Shown: positions 1 through 8,966 of the stretch, one piece after another | How the letters are laid out: every line of letters begins with the position of its first letter | How positions within the stretch are numbered: the stretch's first letter is position 1 | Source: a bacterium | GTDB taxonomy: Bacteria > UBP15 > UBA6099 > JAJRTR01 | Direction of reading: 5' to 3' | NCBI GenBank assembly: GCA_024278215.1 | Contig: JAJRTR010000124.1 | Coordinates: forward strand, 1 to 64,000 | Length of the DNA: 64,000 bases | Position numbers and translations under genes: made by a program | Notes under the pieces: model-generated | Database searches by the model: none | The model's input: only the letters and a program-made list of their open reading frames with translations | Told to the model about the DNA's origin: nothing

Positions 1-813
1 CACGACTCCGAGGGCGAGCAGCGCGCCCGCTTCGCCGCGCACGTCGCCGAGTGAACGGAACAGTTCGAGCGCGCCCTCCGCGCAATGTTCCGCCTGTTCG
101 TTTTCGTATATTTGTATATACAGAGCCGCCAGACGGTCGAGACAGTTGGCGATACCCCATTCTTCGTCGATGCTTTCGTTGATGGAAAGCGCTTCCGAAT
201 ATTTCTCGATAGCCTTGTCGATTTCCATCAGCTTGTGGAACATGTAGCCGAGGCACGACAGATGGTAGGCCATGCCCATCATGTCGTCGAGTTCGCGTTC
301 GAGCTCGATAGCTTCGGAATAAAAGGTGTAGGCAAGTTCGTCGTTGTCCTGATGGAGCGCTGAATCGGCGAGCGAGTCGAGGATGTCGACACGGGCGCTG
401 TTGTTATCCATCTTTTCAGCAATACGCAGACTTTTCTGCAACTCTTTGTCGGCCTCTTCATAGTGTTTCTGAGATTTCAGCAGGTTCCCTTTATTGAAAT
501 GAACGGTGAGGCTTCCCTGCGTGTCACTTATTTCAGCGAACAGGTGTTCGGCACGTGCATATTCGCTGATTGCTGTTTCCATGTCGCCGCCAGCGGCGGT
601 TGCGTTGCCGGACAGCAAGTGCAGGGCCGCTCGGTTTTTCTGCGATAGTTCGTTCCTCATGCAGTTGAGGAACAAGCCGCGAGCTTTCTCAAAGTGCAGC
701 GACTCGAGGTCCCTGACACCTTCCTGGAAAAGTTCTTTTATTTTTAATTCGGCATCCGGGAGTTCGCCGTAGTAATTCCATATAAAGCTGTTGCCTACCT
801 GCAAGTTCTTCAA
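1..813 (-). CDS. TPR-repeat protein, 3' end outside the window
   Basis: The reading frame is open without a stop from 813 to the left edge (271 codons), so the C-terminus is missing. The product is soluble, acidic and alpha-helical with repeated 34-40 residue units typical of tetratricopeptide repeats, for example the segments around GDMETAISEYARAEHLFAEI, HYEEADKELQKSLRIAEKMD and EIDKAIEKYSEALSINESID. Such repeats are protein-interaction scaffolds; the partner cannot be told. The start is a TTG at 813: the upstream AAGGCGAGG lies 7 bases before it and an in-frame stop (TGA, 855-853) bars much longer forms. A second TTG at 837 is possible but has a badly spaced ribosome site. It follows fetB on the same strand after about 110 bases. 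Confidence 0.75.
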   Translation of the reverse strand, partial: MKNLQVGNSFIWNYYGELPDAELKIKELFQEGVRDLESLHFEKARGLFLNCMRNELSQKNRAALHLLSGNATAAGGDMETAISEYARAEHLFAEISDTQGSLTVHFNKGNLLKSQKHYEEADKELQKSLRIAEKMDNNSARVDILDSLADSALHQDNDELAYTFYSEAIELERELDDMMGMAYHLSCLGYMFHKLMEIDKAIEKYSEALSINESIDEEWGIANCLDRLAALYIQIYENEQAEHCAEGALELFRSLGDVRGEAGALLALGVV

Positions 814-922
814 TTCGATACCTCGCCTTTTGCACAATCTTCCGAGACTCTTTCAATTATATTATGAGGAGGTGATATTGTTTTGTAAACTGCTGGACTG
901 TTGCAGGGTGTGCAATAGAAGG

Positions 923-1708
923 TCATACAAAAATATCTTTGTCCAGGACCCCGTATCTGGTAAAACTGCTTTTCAGCGTCAGGGTAATAGCCATGGAAAC
1001 GGTTATCACAGTGCCGGTGACGATGGCGATCATGATGGCGACCTGGTACTTGATGGCGACCATCGGCGAGGCACCACCGAGTATAACGCCGGTCATCATC
1101 CCGGGCAGCGACACGAGCCCGATGGTGCTTATTGTAGCGACTGTCGGCATGAGCGAGTCACGGTATGCGTCGCGGACAAACGGCATTACCGCCTCTCTGA
1201 GCCGCGCACCCTGCGCCAGCGACAGCAGATATCGCTTTTCGCTTTTTCTCACAGATTTATAGAATCCGCGAATGCCTATTATGTCTGCCCGCAGGCAGTT
1301 GCCCAGTATCATGCCCCCTATCGGAATCGCATATTGCGCGTCGAGCAGATGTGGCCTCTTGAGAATGAGACCAACGAAAAACGTGAGCGGTATCGCCGTG
1401 CCGATAAGCAAAGAAATGAAAACCGGCCATGCGAACCGCCGCATACGCAAGCCCACACCACGAATTATCGACACATCCGCTACCACCGTCATCACGACCA
1501 GCCAGAGCCCGTTGATCCAGAAACTGTTGAGATTGAATATATATTGCAGATAGAGCCCGACGAAAAGTAATTGTACTGTCATCCGCACGACAGCTATCGC
1601 CGATTCCTTTATGATCGGTACACGATACCAAAGCAATATCGCAAGCGGTATTATCAGAAGGGCATAGCCTGCGATGAATGCCGACCATGAGATGTTTATT
1701 GTGTCCAT
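923..1708 (-). CDS. fetB: FetB-like ABC exporter permease (UPF0014 family)
   Basis: A 261-residue polytopic membrane protein whose length and sequence match the FetB/YbbM (UPF0014) family. Hydrophobic segments begin near residues 8, 36, 63, 96, 125, 196 and 226, and family-typical stretches such as LNSFWINGLWLVVMTVVAD and SLPGMMTGVILGGASP are visible. In Escherichia coli the FetA-FetB pair is implicated in iron export and oxidative-stress resistance; here only the family is certain, the substrate is inferred. The partner ATPase gene lies just upstream at 1914-2543 on the same strand, separated by about 205 bases that include a small palindrome. Confidence 0.85.
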   Translation of the reverse strand: MDTINISWSAFIAGYALLIIPLAILLWYRVPIIKESAIAVVRMTVQLLFVGLYLQYIFNLNSFWINGLWLVVMTVVADVSIIRGVGLRMRRFAWPVFISLLIGTAIPLTFFVGLILKRPHLLDAQYAIPIGGMILGNCLRADIIGIRGFYKSVRKSEKRYLLSLAQGARLREAVMPFVRDAYRDSLMPTVATISTIGLVSLPGMMTGVILGGASPMVAIKYQVAIMIAIVTGTVITVSMAITLTLKSSFTRYGVLDKDIFV

Positions 1709-1768
1709 GACGCCTGTCTGTCCGGTTTCTCAGCCTGTTAACACGACAACGCATCTTTCGGATTTTGC

Positions 1769-1781
1769 AGGCGAGACGCCT
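1769..1781. repeat. Short AGGCG-AGA-CGCCT palindrome
   Basis: This is a relative of the 11461-11529 palindromes, with the same AGA loop. It lies in the 205-base gap between the fetA-like and fetB-like genes. Confidence 0.5.
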
Positions 1782-1913
1782 TTGCTACTTTCATAAAACA
1801 TCTTTTCAGCTACAAAGGTGCTCTTCTGTGTAGCTCTGCACGTTGTCTTTACGAATGTTGCGTTGTAGTGTTAAGCCATTTCGTGCATGTGCGATGTTCG
1901 CATGTCGATTCTC

Positions 1914-2543
1914 TCAGCAGATCTCAATATTATTGTCGGGAAAAAACACGCCGTTCCGGTCGTGTGAAACTGAAAGAACGGTAATATTGTTCGCGCGGCG
2001 GAAGAAATCCGCCACTGCCTTTTTGCTTTCCGCATCCAGCGCTGATGTCACTTCGTCGAGCAGATAGATGTCTCTATTCAGCAATATTGCCGATACGATG
2101 GCCACCCGCTGCTTTTCGCCGCCGGATAATGTCGCCGCGTCTTTTTCGAGCAGCGAGCGCTGGAGAAGCAACTCGTCGAAGAGCGACTCGCTCCTGCCGC
2201 TGTCGTATTCGATGTTTGAATTGATTTTATATGAAAAAGGCTTTTGAAGTATCTCCGCGACACGGCCCTCGCCGAGGTCGGGTTCCTGCTGCACGAAAGC
2301 AAGTCGACCGCGCAGCCTCCAGATGCTCGATGCGTCGACCTCTTCACCCTCGACAAATATTTCCCCGGCGGTCGGTTGTATAAAACCCATGACGGCCCTG
2401 AGGATCGACGACTTACCCGAACCCGACGGCCCCGTGAGAGACACCCTCGCGCCGACCGGCACACAAAATGATATATCGTCCAATATCCTGCGCCCGTCGA
2501 ATGTCAGAGCGAGACCGGATATTTCCACAGCGTTATTCTTCAC
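1914..2543 (-). CDS. fetA: FetA-like ABC transporter ATP-binding protein
   Basis: A 209-residue ABC ATPase, short like FetA/YbbL. It carries Walker A (GPSGSGKSS), the Q-loop (FVQQEPDLG), the signature (LSGGEKQR), Walker B (IYLLDEVTSALD) and an H-loop His (SVSHDRNG), so it should hydrolyse ATP. The frame is open far upstream to 2852, but that part overlaps the TolB-like gene. The likely start is GTG at 2543, 19 bases after that gene's stop, leaving VEISGLALTFDGRRILDDIS as the usual ABC N-terminus. It probably powers the FetB-like permease encoded downstream. The pairing with an iron-export role is by family; nothing in the sequence fixes the substrate. Confidence 0.85.
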   Translation of the reverse strand: MKNNAVEISGLALTFDGRRILDDISFCVPVGARVSLTGPSGSGKSSILRAVMGFIQPTAGEIFVEGEEVDASSIWRLRGRLAFVQQEPDLGEGRVAEILQKPFSYKINSNIEYDSGRSESLFDELLLQRSLLEKDAATLSGGEKQRVAIVSAILLNRDIYLLDEVTSALDAESKKAVADFFRRANNITVLSVSHDRNGVFFPDNNIEIC

Positions 2544-2562
2544 TAATACTTCAACCTCATTT

Positions 2563-3732
2563 TCAAAACCAGACGATTGTCGATGGAAACGCTTTCTTTT
2601 TCGAAGCCTTTTTCTTGTTTTTACCGGTTGCGCCGGAAGTGTAGAGCGTCCAGTTGCCTGCGCCTTTTTTCCTGAGATATGCAAGGCTCTGCCCGTCGGG
2701 CGACCAGACCGGATATATGACATTATACGACGAAGATGTAATACGTTTTCTGCCTGAGCCGTCTTTGTTGATTGTATACAGAACTCTTTTCCCGCCGCGT
2801 GAAGATGTGAAGGCGATTTTCGCCCCGTCGGGCGAGAATACCATATCGGCATTGACGTTTTCGCCGTTTGTAAGACACGTACTGTTTTCAGTGTCCATAT
2901 AGTAGATGCAGAGGTCGTAAAAAGTGGAACCGGGCTTAGTGTCGGGCATGTTTGCGAGATAGATAACCGAGTTGCCGTCGGGCGACCAGCGCGGGTGCAG
3001 TTCGCTTACATAAGTTGTTTTCGTGAGACGTGTTTCCACGCGGTCGCGCGGCAGCTTCGCCATGCGCATCTTGTAGAGGTCATAGTTCCAGTTCCTGAAA
3101 GAGTAGTAGACGATGTATCTGCTGTTGGGCGAAATCTGCGGGTCGAGCGCCTGGTTGTCGGAGAGTGTTATTTGCTTGAAACTCTTGCCCGAGCGGCCGC
3201 CCTTCAGGAGAAAATAGCTTTTCTCCGCTTTCAGCATGTATAGCATATCCGAGCCGCGGGGCATGAACTGCGGGCGTAGTTCCTGCCATAGGAAATTCGA
3301 GATTTTTGTTTCCCGCATCGTCTTAAGGTCTGTGAGATAGATATTCCAGTTCAGGCTTTTGTGTCTCGTGTAGTATGTGCGTGAAGGAAAGTAACTGTAG
3401 AAATATATGTAGAATTCTTCTCGAGGGTAGAATTGCTCGCCGTTCCATTCACGCCAGAGCCGGAGCCCCTCGTCGTCGTATACTCTGTAGGAAGCATAAG
3501 AGATTCTGGTTTTGTCTGCGGAAATAGAAGGATAAAGATTATAGACGCGCTTGAGGGTTGTGTCGTTGTTGAAAGTCAGTTGAGTCTCTGCGCCTCCGGA
3601 GTCGCTGACCCGGAAGATATGTTTTTCCGCGCCCATGTCGCGCACGTAAAGAATGTCGGCCCGCGCGCCGGCGGCAGTGGCGATTGCTGAAAGGATCAGC
3701 GCTGCAATATATATGATTGTTTTATATTTCAT
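2563..3732 (-). CDS. TolB-like secreted beta-propeller protein
   Basis: About 389 residues. An N-terminal signal peptide (MKYKTIIYIAALILSAIATAAGARA) is followed by WD40-like/TolB propeller blades with repeated PDG motifs: RWSPDGNSVIYLANM, FSPDGAKIAFTSSRGGKRVLY and VWSPDGQSLAYLRKKGAG. It is predicted to be periplasmic. Whether it acts with a Tol-Pal system is not shown, as no tol or pal genes are nearby. The ATG at 3732 is preferred over one four codons upstream (3744) because GGAAG sits 5 bases before it. It ends 19 bases before the ABC ATPase and may be cotranscribed with it. Confidence 0.75.
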   Translation of the reverse strand: MKYKTIIYIAALILSAIATAAGARADILYVRDMGAEKHIFRVSDSGGAETQLTFNNDTTLKRVYNLYPSISADKTRISYASYRVYDDEGLRLWREWNGEQFYPREEFYIYFYSYFPSRTYYTRHKSLNWNIYLTDLKTMRETKISNFLWQELRPQFMPRGSDMLYMLKAEKSYFLLKGGRSGKSFKQITLSDNQALDPQISPNSRYIVYYSFRNWNYDLYKMRMAKLPRDRVETRLTKTTYVSELHPRWSPDGNSVIYLANMPDTKPGSTFYDLCIYYMDTENSTCLTNGENVNADMVFSPDGAKIAFTSSRGGKRVLYTINKDGSGRKRITSSSYNVIYPVWSPDGQSLAYLRKKGAGNWTLYTSGATGKNKKKASKKKAFPSTIVWF

Positions 3733-3765
3733 ATAAACTTCCATGCTGAAAACGAGTCCGGCATA

Positions 3766-4920
3766 TCATATCTCATTTGGATTACCGGCGATGTAATTTG
3801 TGTAGACCCTGTGCACACGTTTGCCGATCAGCGACACTACTTCATAATCTATGGTGCCCAGTATGGCCGCTATTTCATCCACTGTGATTTCGAGATCGCC
3901 CTGCCTGCCGATCAGCACTGCCTCGTTTTCCACTCCGACCGCAGGGACGTCTGTAACATCGACCATCATGAAATCCATGCACACATTGCCGATGACCGGC
4001 GCTTCGCATCCGTTGACCAGCACGCGGCCCGTATTGGACAGCCGCCTGCTGAAGCCATCCGCGTAGCCCGCCGGGAGTGTCGCCACGCGCGTGGGCCGTT
4101 TCGTGACATAAGTTCCACTGTAGCTGATCTTTGTCCCCTCCGGCACAGTCTTCAGTTCCACAATAGTGCTTTTTATCGTCATGGCCGGTTTGAAATCCGC
4201 CACATATTTGCGCATCGCCGCCGAGGGGGCGAGCCCATAGAGAACAATGCCGGGCCGCACCATATCGTATCGGGCGCGATCACAACGGAGCGCGGCGGCG
4301 CTGTTCGCCGCATGCAGCGCGGGCATCGCCATGCCTTCATCTTTCAGACCGGCAATAAGTTTGTCGAACCTGTCAAGCTGCATTTCCGTATACGCTTCAC
4401 CTCCTTCGTCGTCAGCGCACGAAAGGTGTGTGTATATACCGTCAAGTCTTATATTATCCAGAACTCCGATCTCCTTAAGAAGCGGAAGCGACCTTTCGGG
4501 GACAATGCCGATGCGGCTCATACCCGTGTCGATTTTCACGTGGACACGCGCGGTCTTATTCTGTTTTGCAGCCTGCGTGGACAGAGCGCGTGCGAGGCCG
4601 AGGTGGTAGACAGTCTGGATGAAATCGCCCTCGACGACTTCAGCGGCCCATGAAGGCTGCGTGTAGCCGAGGATAAGGATGTCGGTCTCTATACCTGCGT
4701 CGCGAAGCTCGACAGCCTCCTCGAGCGATGCCACGGCGAGGCAATCGACACCGGCGTGCAGCAGCGAGCGCGACACGGCGACAGCGCCGTGTCCGTAAGC
4801 GTCCGCCTTCACTACGCCCATGATTTTCACATCGTCCCCGACACGCGCCCTGACAAGTCGGAGGTTGTGTTCGATTTTATCGCAATCGATTTCGGCCCAG
4901 ATCGGCCTGAATATTCTCAT
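3766..4920 (-). CDS. alr: Alanine racemase
   Basis: A 384-residue fold-type III PLP enzyme that interconverts L- and D-alanine for peptidoglycan. The PLP lysine lies in VVKADAYGHG (about K38). The catalytic tyrosine region ISYSGTY, the GYADG motif and the CMDFMMVD motif are all in their usual order, and the length is normal for the family. It is preceded by nnr on the same strand, an alr-nnr neighbourhood seen in many bacteria. A hairpin repeat (4958-4989) lies between the two genes. Confidence 0.95.
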   Translation of the reverse strand: MRIFRPIWAEIDCDKIEHNLRLVRARVGDDVKIMGVVKADAYGHGAVAVSRSLLHAGVDCLAVASLEEAVELRDAGIETDILILGYTQPSWAAEVVEGDFIQTVYHLGLARALSTQAAKQNKTARVHVKIDTGMSRIGIVPERSLPLLKEIGVLDNIRLDGIYTHLSCADDEGGEAYTEMQLDRFDKLIAGLKDEGMAMPALHAANSAAALRCDRARYDMVRPGIVLYGLAPSAAMRKYVADFKPAMTIKSTIVELKTVPEGTKISYSGTYVTKRPTRVATLPAGYADGFSRRLSNTGRVLVNGCEAPVIGNVCMDFMMVDVTDVPAVGVENEAVLIGRQGDLEITVDEIAAILGTIDYEVVSLIGKRVHRVYTNYIAGNPNEI

Positions 4921-4957
4921 AATTGTTTCCCTTTCGCAGCTTCACGCGCAAACGCTG

Positions 4958-4989
4958 TTAACCCGCACAGGTGAAATATGCGAGGCTAA
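4958..4989. repeat. CCCGCA hairpin repeat, copy 1
   Basis: TTAACCCGCA, loop CAGGTGAAATA, then TGCGAGGCTAA: the same hairpin as at 52000-52028 with a decayed right arm. It lies between nnr and alr and contains the nnr stop codon. Confidence 0.6.
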
Positions 4990-6548
4990 ACGGCAGCCTC
5001 GTAAATCTTTCTGACAGCCGATGCAATCGAAGAGACGATATCCGAAGCGATCATCGAGCGGCGTCCCGACTCGGAAGCAGCCGCGTCACCGGCCATTCCA
5101 TGCAGATAAACACCAGTCATAGCCGCGAGTTCAGGCTCCATGCCCTCGCCGAGCAGCGACCCGATGATACCGCTGAGCACATCGCCGCTGCCCGCTGTGG
5201 CCATTCCGCCGTTGCCTGTCGGATTTACGTAAACCGCGCCATCGGGTGTCGCAATCAGCGAGTTCGGCCCCTTCAGCACGACTATCACCGAATATTCCAT
5301 CGCAAAATCACGGGCCGTCTCGAACCTCGCCGCCTGCACATCGGAAATCTTCTTTCCGGTCAGGCGCGCCATCTCGCCCGGATGCGGTGTCAGCACAACA
5401 GGCGCGCGCGCTATATTCAAAACATCAGGGTCGCGAGCGATGCAATTAAGTCCGTCCGCATCTATCAGCAGCGGAACACGGCACTCCTCGACGACTCTTT
5501 CGACAATCTCCTGCGCTCCGTCCGTCACGCTTATGCCCGGACCGAGAACCACGGCGTCGACATCTTCGAGTTTATCGACGATCGCGCCTGCGGCGGACAA
5601 CGCAAGGCGGCCACGGCTGTCTTCATCCTGCGGCAGAGTAATCGCTTCAGTAAATTTTCGCTCGATAATATTATTGAGTCCACGCGGGACAGCCAGATAT
5701 ATCAGGCCCGTGCCGGTGCGCAGCGCCGCTTCGCCTGCCAGTATCGTCGCGCCCGACATGCCGCGCGAACCGCCGACAATCAACACTTTACCGCAATCGC
5801 CCTTATGCACGTCGTCCGTCCTGAACGTAAATATTCTGCTCACATAATCCAGTGTCGTCAGATATGCGGCCGGTTCTGTTTCATCCAGCAGAGAGCGGGG
5901 GATACCGATGTCCACGACATAGACACTGCCCGCTTTTTCCGCGGCGGGATGCACAAAAAGCCCGATTTTCGCAGCGCCGAATGTCGCCGTGTGGTCCGCC
6001 TCGACCGCGCCGTTATAAACACGCCCTTCGTCGACACTTATCCCGGACGGCACATCCACCGCGAACACCGGGCAATCCGCGTTATTGATTGCTTTGATAA
6101 TTTTCAGATAAAAAGGTTTCACCTCACCTTTAACACCTGTTCCAAGCAACGCGTCCACAAGCAGGTCGGCTTTTTTGACCCTGTTTCGTAGTGGAGAAAG
6201 TTTTTTCGCTTCGGTAATACTTATCACCGGGATACCCATCCTGACGCAAATCTCCATATTGGTTTTCGCGTCGCCTTTTATGTCCGCCGGTTTCGCGCCC
6301 AGCACAACCTCGGGCGTCGCGCCCGCGTTCAGCAGGTAGCGCGCGACAGCGAAACCGTCGCCTCCGTTATTCCCTTTTCCGCAAACAATCAGCGCGTACT
6401 TGCCGTCCAGCGGGGCCATCTCATTACTGATCACTTTAAACAGGCCCCTGGATGCGTTTTCCATCAGCACAATACCTGGAATGCCCATATCTTTAATCGC
6501 AGTCTCATCGAGTTTTCGCATCTGTGCCGCTGTCAGTAATTTCATCAT
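4986..6548 (-). CDS. nnr: Bifunctional NAD(P)H-hydrate epimerase / ADP-dependent dehydratase
   Basis: A 520-residue two-domain repair enzyme. The N-terminal YjeF epimerase domain (about 1-215) has the GKGNNGGDGFAVARYL loop. The C-terminal ribokinase-like dehydratase domain (about 230-515) has VLTPHPGEMARL, VVLKGP and the GSGDVLSG motif with the catalytic Asp. It repairs damaged NADHX and NADPHX. Length and domain order are normal. The start is one of two adjacent ATGs at 6548/6545, with GGAG about 9 bases upstream. The stop codon falls inside the right arm of a small hairpin repeat (4958-4989). A 406-codon open frame on the opposite strand is a shadow. Confidence 0.95.
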   Translation of the reverse strand: MMKLLTAAQMRKLDETAIKDMGIPGIVLMENASRGLFKVISNEMAPLDGKYALIVCGKGNNGGDGFAVARYLLNAGATPEVVLGAKPADIKGDAKTNMEICVRMGIPVISITEAKKLSPLRNRVKKADLLVDALLGTGVKGEVKPFYLKIIKAINNADCPVFAVDVPSGISVDEGRVYNGAVEADHTATFGAAKIGLFVHPAAEKAGSVYVVDIGIPRSLLDETEPAAYLTTLDYVSRIFTFRTDDVHKGDCGKVLIVGGSRGMSGATILAGEAALRTGTGLIYLAVPRGLNNIIERKFTEAITLPQDEDSRGRLALSAAGAIVDKLEDVDAVVLGPGISVTDGAQEIVERVVEECRVPLLIDADGLNCIARDPDVLNIARAPVVLTPHPGEMARLTGKKISDVQAARFETARDFAMEYSVIVVLKGPNSLIATPDGAVYVNPTGNGGMATAGSGDVLSGIIGSLLGEGMEPELAAMTGVYLHGMAGDAAASESGRRSMIASDIVSSIASAVRKIYEAAV

Positions 6549-6898
6549 AACAAATCACTCCACAATAATTGTGAATATTCCGATACATCCTCATTTATTC
6601 TAAAGAACCAATTGCAAAATTCTGATTCGGCTGCGGTCGGCTGCAATTGTACATAGCTGCGTTGTCGGCACAAAATCACCCTCAACGTACTCGGTGAGTA
6701 CGTCTGCGGGGATTTTGCACCTCCGCCTTGCTTCTGAAAAATTTCGTTCGACCTCGCTACGAACATAATTGTGCAATTGGCTCTAAATAAAAATCTGTTT
6801 TATGGGAAATACGACAAAAGCCGACCGTTGTACATCCGAACAGCAGCCCGGCATGTCGTTAAATAATGTCAGCATAAAAAGTGCTTGCCGCCAGTGCG
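6549..6898. other. Intergenic region between rpiB and nnr
   Basis: About half of this 350-base gap is mobile repeat copy 1 (6605-6783) with its target duplications. I see nothing recognisable in the rest; no terminator with a T-tract is evident. Confidence 0.6.
6605..6783 (-). mobile_element. 178-bp MITE-like repeat, copy 1
   Basis: 179 bases with terminal inverted repeats GAACCAATTGCAAAATT and AATTGTGCAATTGGCTC, flanked by the direct repeat TAAA (6601-6604 and 6784-6787). A central palindrome CGTACTCGGTGAGTACG lies near 6690-6706. It has no coding capacity of its own; a short open frame read through it is not a gene. Confidence 0.85.
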
Positions 6899-7408
6899 TC
6901 AAAGGTCCATATCATCATCGTCAGCCGGCTGGATCATACTGACCCGCCGCTGGTGGCGTCCGCCCTCGAATTCTGTTTCGAGCCATTTCGTGATAATCTC
7001 GATCGCCATGTCGGACCCGATAAGTCTTGCGCCGAGGCACAGTATATTCGAGTCGTTGTGCCGCCTCGACAACATTGCCGAATATGGCTCCGAACATAGC
7101 GCCGCCCTGATGCCCGTCACTTTATTTGCCGCCATGCTCATGCCTATGCCTGAACCGCAGATAAGTATTCCCTTATCACAATTACCGGCGGCCACCTTTT
7201 CTGCCGCGGCATGGGCGAAAACCGGGTAGTCGCACGATTCCCTGGAATCCGTGCCGACATCCACCACCTCATACCCCTGGCCATCGAGCCAACCGATAAC
7301 CTGCGCCTTCATGTCATAAGCGGCGTGGTCGCTACCGACAGCTACTTTCTGCGTCCTCTTCTCCAAAACATGGCCCCCAATACTCTTTGTGAATTCATAA
7401 TATATCAT
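6899..7408 (-). CDS. rpiB: Ribose-5-phosphate isomerase B family protein
   Basis: RpiB/LacAB-family sugar-phosphate isomerase interconverting ribose 5-phosphate and ribulose 5-phosphate. Conserved points are VAVGSDHAAYDMK near the start, ILICGSGIGMSMAANK with the catalytic Cys, the RHND motif and EFEGGRHQRRV. The start is uncertain. ATG at 7408 gives 169 residues, with conserved sequence from about residue 20. A TTG at 7366 would give 155 residues, closer to the usual 145-155. The extreme C-terminus is an acidic tail (ADDDDMDL). It stands rather alone, between a mobile repeat (6605-6783) and a simple repeat (7499-7566). Confidence 0.85.
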   Translation of the reverse strand: MIYYEFTKSIGGHVLEKRTQKVAVGSDHAAYDMKAQVIGWLDGQGYEVVDVGTDSRESCDYPVFAHAAAEKVAAGNCDKGILICGSGIGMSMAANKVTGIRAALCSEPYSAMLSRRHNDSNILCLGARLIGSDMAIEIITKWLETEFEGGRHQRRVSMIQPADDDDMDL

Positions 7409-7498
7409 GTTCCACCGGATGTAAACCCGAATCGGGGCGGGAGAGCGGCAATATCCTGTGACTTGAGCACCTGTGCGAAGCAGCAAGAAAACAAAACA

Positions 7499-7566
7499 GA
7501 GCACGCAGAGGGAAATACCTTTTCAACCTCCGTGTTTTCCGGGTTTCTGTGCCCTCCGTGTTGATC
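7499..7566. repeat. CACGGAGG-type low-complexity intergenic repeat
   Basis: CCTCCGTGTTTTCCGGGTTT, CTGTGCCCTCCGTGTTGATC and AGCACGCAGAGGGAAATACC form an imperfect inverted repeat of a kind common in environmental bacterial genomes. It overlaps the last codons of the membrane propeller gene (stop at 7523). Confidence 0.5.
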
Positions 7567-8956
7567 TTTGTCTTTCGTCATACAGCAGCAGGTCGACATT
7601 GACCTCGAAGATGCCGAGGGCCGTGCCGGCGAGGAGACGGTTGGTTTTCGGCGTGAGATAGAGAGCGCGGCAGTTGCGGCCTACGTAGACGCTGCCGACG
7701 CGGCGATGGTCGAAGCCGAATATCAACAGGTCTGGCCCAAGCATATTACCGACATAAATGAGTTTTCTTTTTTCATCGACAAGCACAGGTCGAGCGCCGG
7801 GTTTTGCACGCAGTGTGCCTGTTGTTCCGAACGTGTCGCGGTCCACTGCAAACACTTTTCCCGACATCGAGTTCGACACGTAAACACGTCGCCGCGCGGA
7901 ATCGAGCGCGACGCCGCCGCCGACGAATGAAAGAGGGAATTTCACCCTGATCTTTTTCAGCAGATGCAGGTCGATCTCGCTCAGCATGTACGGGAACATC
8001 CAGTTGGACGTATACATCTCACCGCTGTTCCAGTCGACCGCAACATCGATCGGCGAGCCGAAAACATTTTTTTTATGTTTCTGCTCGAGGTCCGGCAGGC
8101 TGAACTCGATCATCGTGCCGTTCCCCTCGTGCGTAACGAATGCACGGTTGAAAATCCTGTCGACGACAATAAACATCGGGTATGGATTTGTCGGTCTCGA
8201 CTCGACGGGTTCGAGAGTGGCGGCATCCAGCTTGAGGAGTTTGCCGTTGTCGTAGTCTGTGGCGAGCAGATATTTCTCATCCGGAGTGAGCTCGGCATCG
8301 TATATGCGGCTCGACGACCAGCGGATGGGTTTTTCGCTGCCCGGGATGCGCGGGTCTATGCTGCGCAGGCTGTAAAAACCGGCATCGTTTTTTTCATTCC
8401 CCTTGCCCTTTGCAGTGAAGAAGAGCCTGGACTCGTCGGAGTTCGACGTTATCCGCCTGACGCCGTCATATAAGCGGAACGCGCCGCGGTCGGGCCTCGT
8501 CGTGTTGCCCATAAACAGGAAAACCGGTCGGATATACTTTTCCGTATTGATGCGGTCGAGCAACTTGTCGGAACAGCGCGGCGGGAGAAAAAGAAGGAAG
8601 ACGCACAGGGTCGTTATATTCAGGAGCAGACCCGCCGCGAGTTCCACACGCAGTTTGCGTGCCGCCGCAAGTGCGATGCAGGCCGCGAGCGCGGGCAGCA
8701 GCACGGCGGCGTAGTGATAGACGGAAAATCTGAAAAGAAAAAATAGAAAAAAGAAGAGCAACGCGAAATAAGCGGCATAGAGAAGTTTTGCAGTGCGGCC
8801 AGGCTCGACGCCCCGCTCGCGCCGTAGCCGCACCGCCGCATAACCGCCGCACAGCACCAGAGTCAGCGCCGGCAGCGGCGGCACGACAAATGCCATCGCT
8901 CCATTGACAAACAGAAACGGGAAAAGACCTGTAAGAAAAAGAATCAGTGCTCGCAT
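7523..8956 (-). CDS. Membrane-anchored YVTN-type beta-propeller protein
   Basis: About 477 residues. The N-terminal 140 or so residues are hydrophobic with several transmembrane spans (LILFLTGLFPFLFVNGAMAF; YFALLFFFLFFLF; AAVLLPALAACIALAAARKL; AAGLLLNITTLCVFLLFLPP). A beta-propeller of YVTN/NHL type follows, with blades such as DAELTPDEKYLLATDYDNGK, GVALDSARRRVYVSNSMSGK and PVLVDEKRKLIYVGNMLGPD. I do not recognise a named family. The start is ATG at 8956, 10 bases after the stop of the upstream glycosyltransferase, so the two are probably cotranscribed. The last dozen codons lie inside a low-complexity CACGGAGG-type repeat (7499-7566), so the native C-terminus may have been altered. Confidence 0.7.
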   Translation of the reverse strand: MRALILFLTGLFPFLFVNGAMAFVVPPLPALTLVLCGGYAAVRLRRERGVEPGRTAKLLYAAYFALLFFFLFFLFRFSVYHYAAVLLPALAACIALAAARKLRVELAAGLLLNITTLCVFLLFLPPRCSDKLLDRINTEKYIRPVFLFMGNTTRPDRGAFRLYDGVRRITSNSDESRLFFTAKGKGNEKNDAGFYSLRSIDPRIPGSEKPIRWSSSRIYDAELTPDEKYLLATDYDNGKLLKLDAATLEPVESRPTNPYPMFIVVDRIFNRAFVTHEGNGTMIEFSLPDLEQKHKKNVFGSPIDVAVDWNSGEMYTSNWMFPYMLSEIDLHLLKKIRVKFPLSFVGGGVALDSARRRVYVSNSMSGKVFAVDRDTFGTTGTLRAKPGARPVLVDEKRKLIYVGNMLGPDLLIFGFDHRRVGSVYVGRNCRALYLTPKTNRLLAGTALGIFEVNVDLLLYDERQRSTRRAQKPGKHGG

Positions 8957-8966
8957 GATATTTGTA

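Noticed and set aside
4971..6191. A 406-codon open frame on the plus strand opposite nnr
   Set aside because: It lies wholly antisense to the well-conserved nnr gene and has a low-complexity Arg/His-rich composition typical of a shadow frame.
6545..6766. Small frames inside the 178-bp repeats (for example those starting MFVARSNE)
   Set aside because: Same peptide appears wherever a repeat copy occurs and has no start signal; it comes from the repeat itself.
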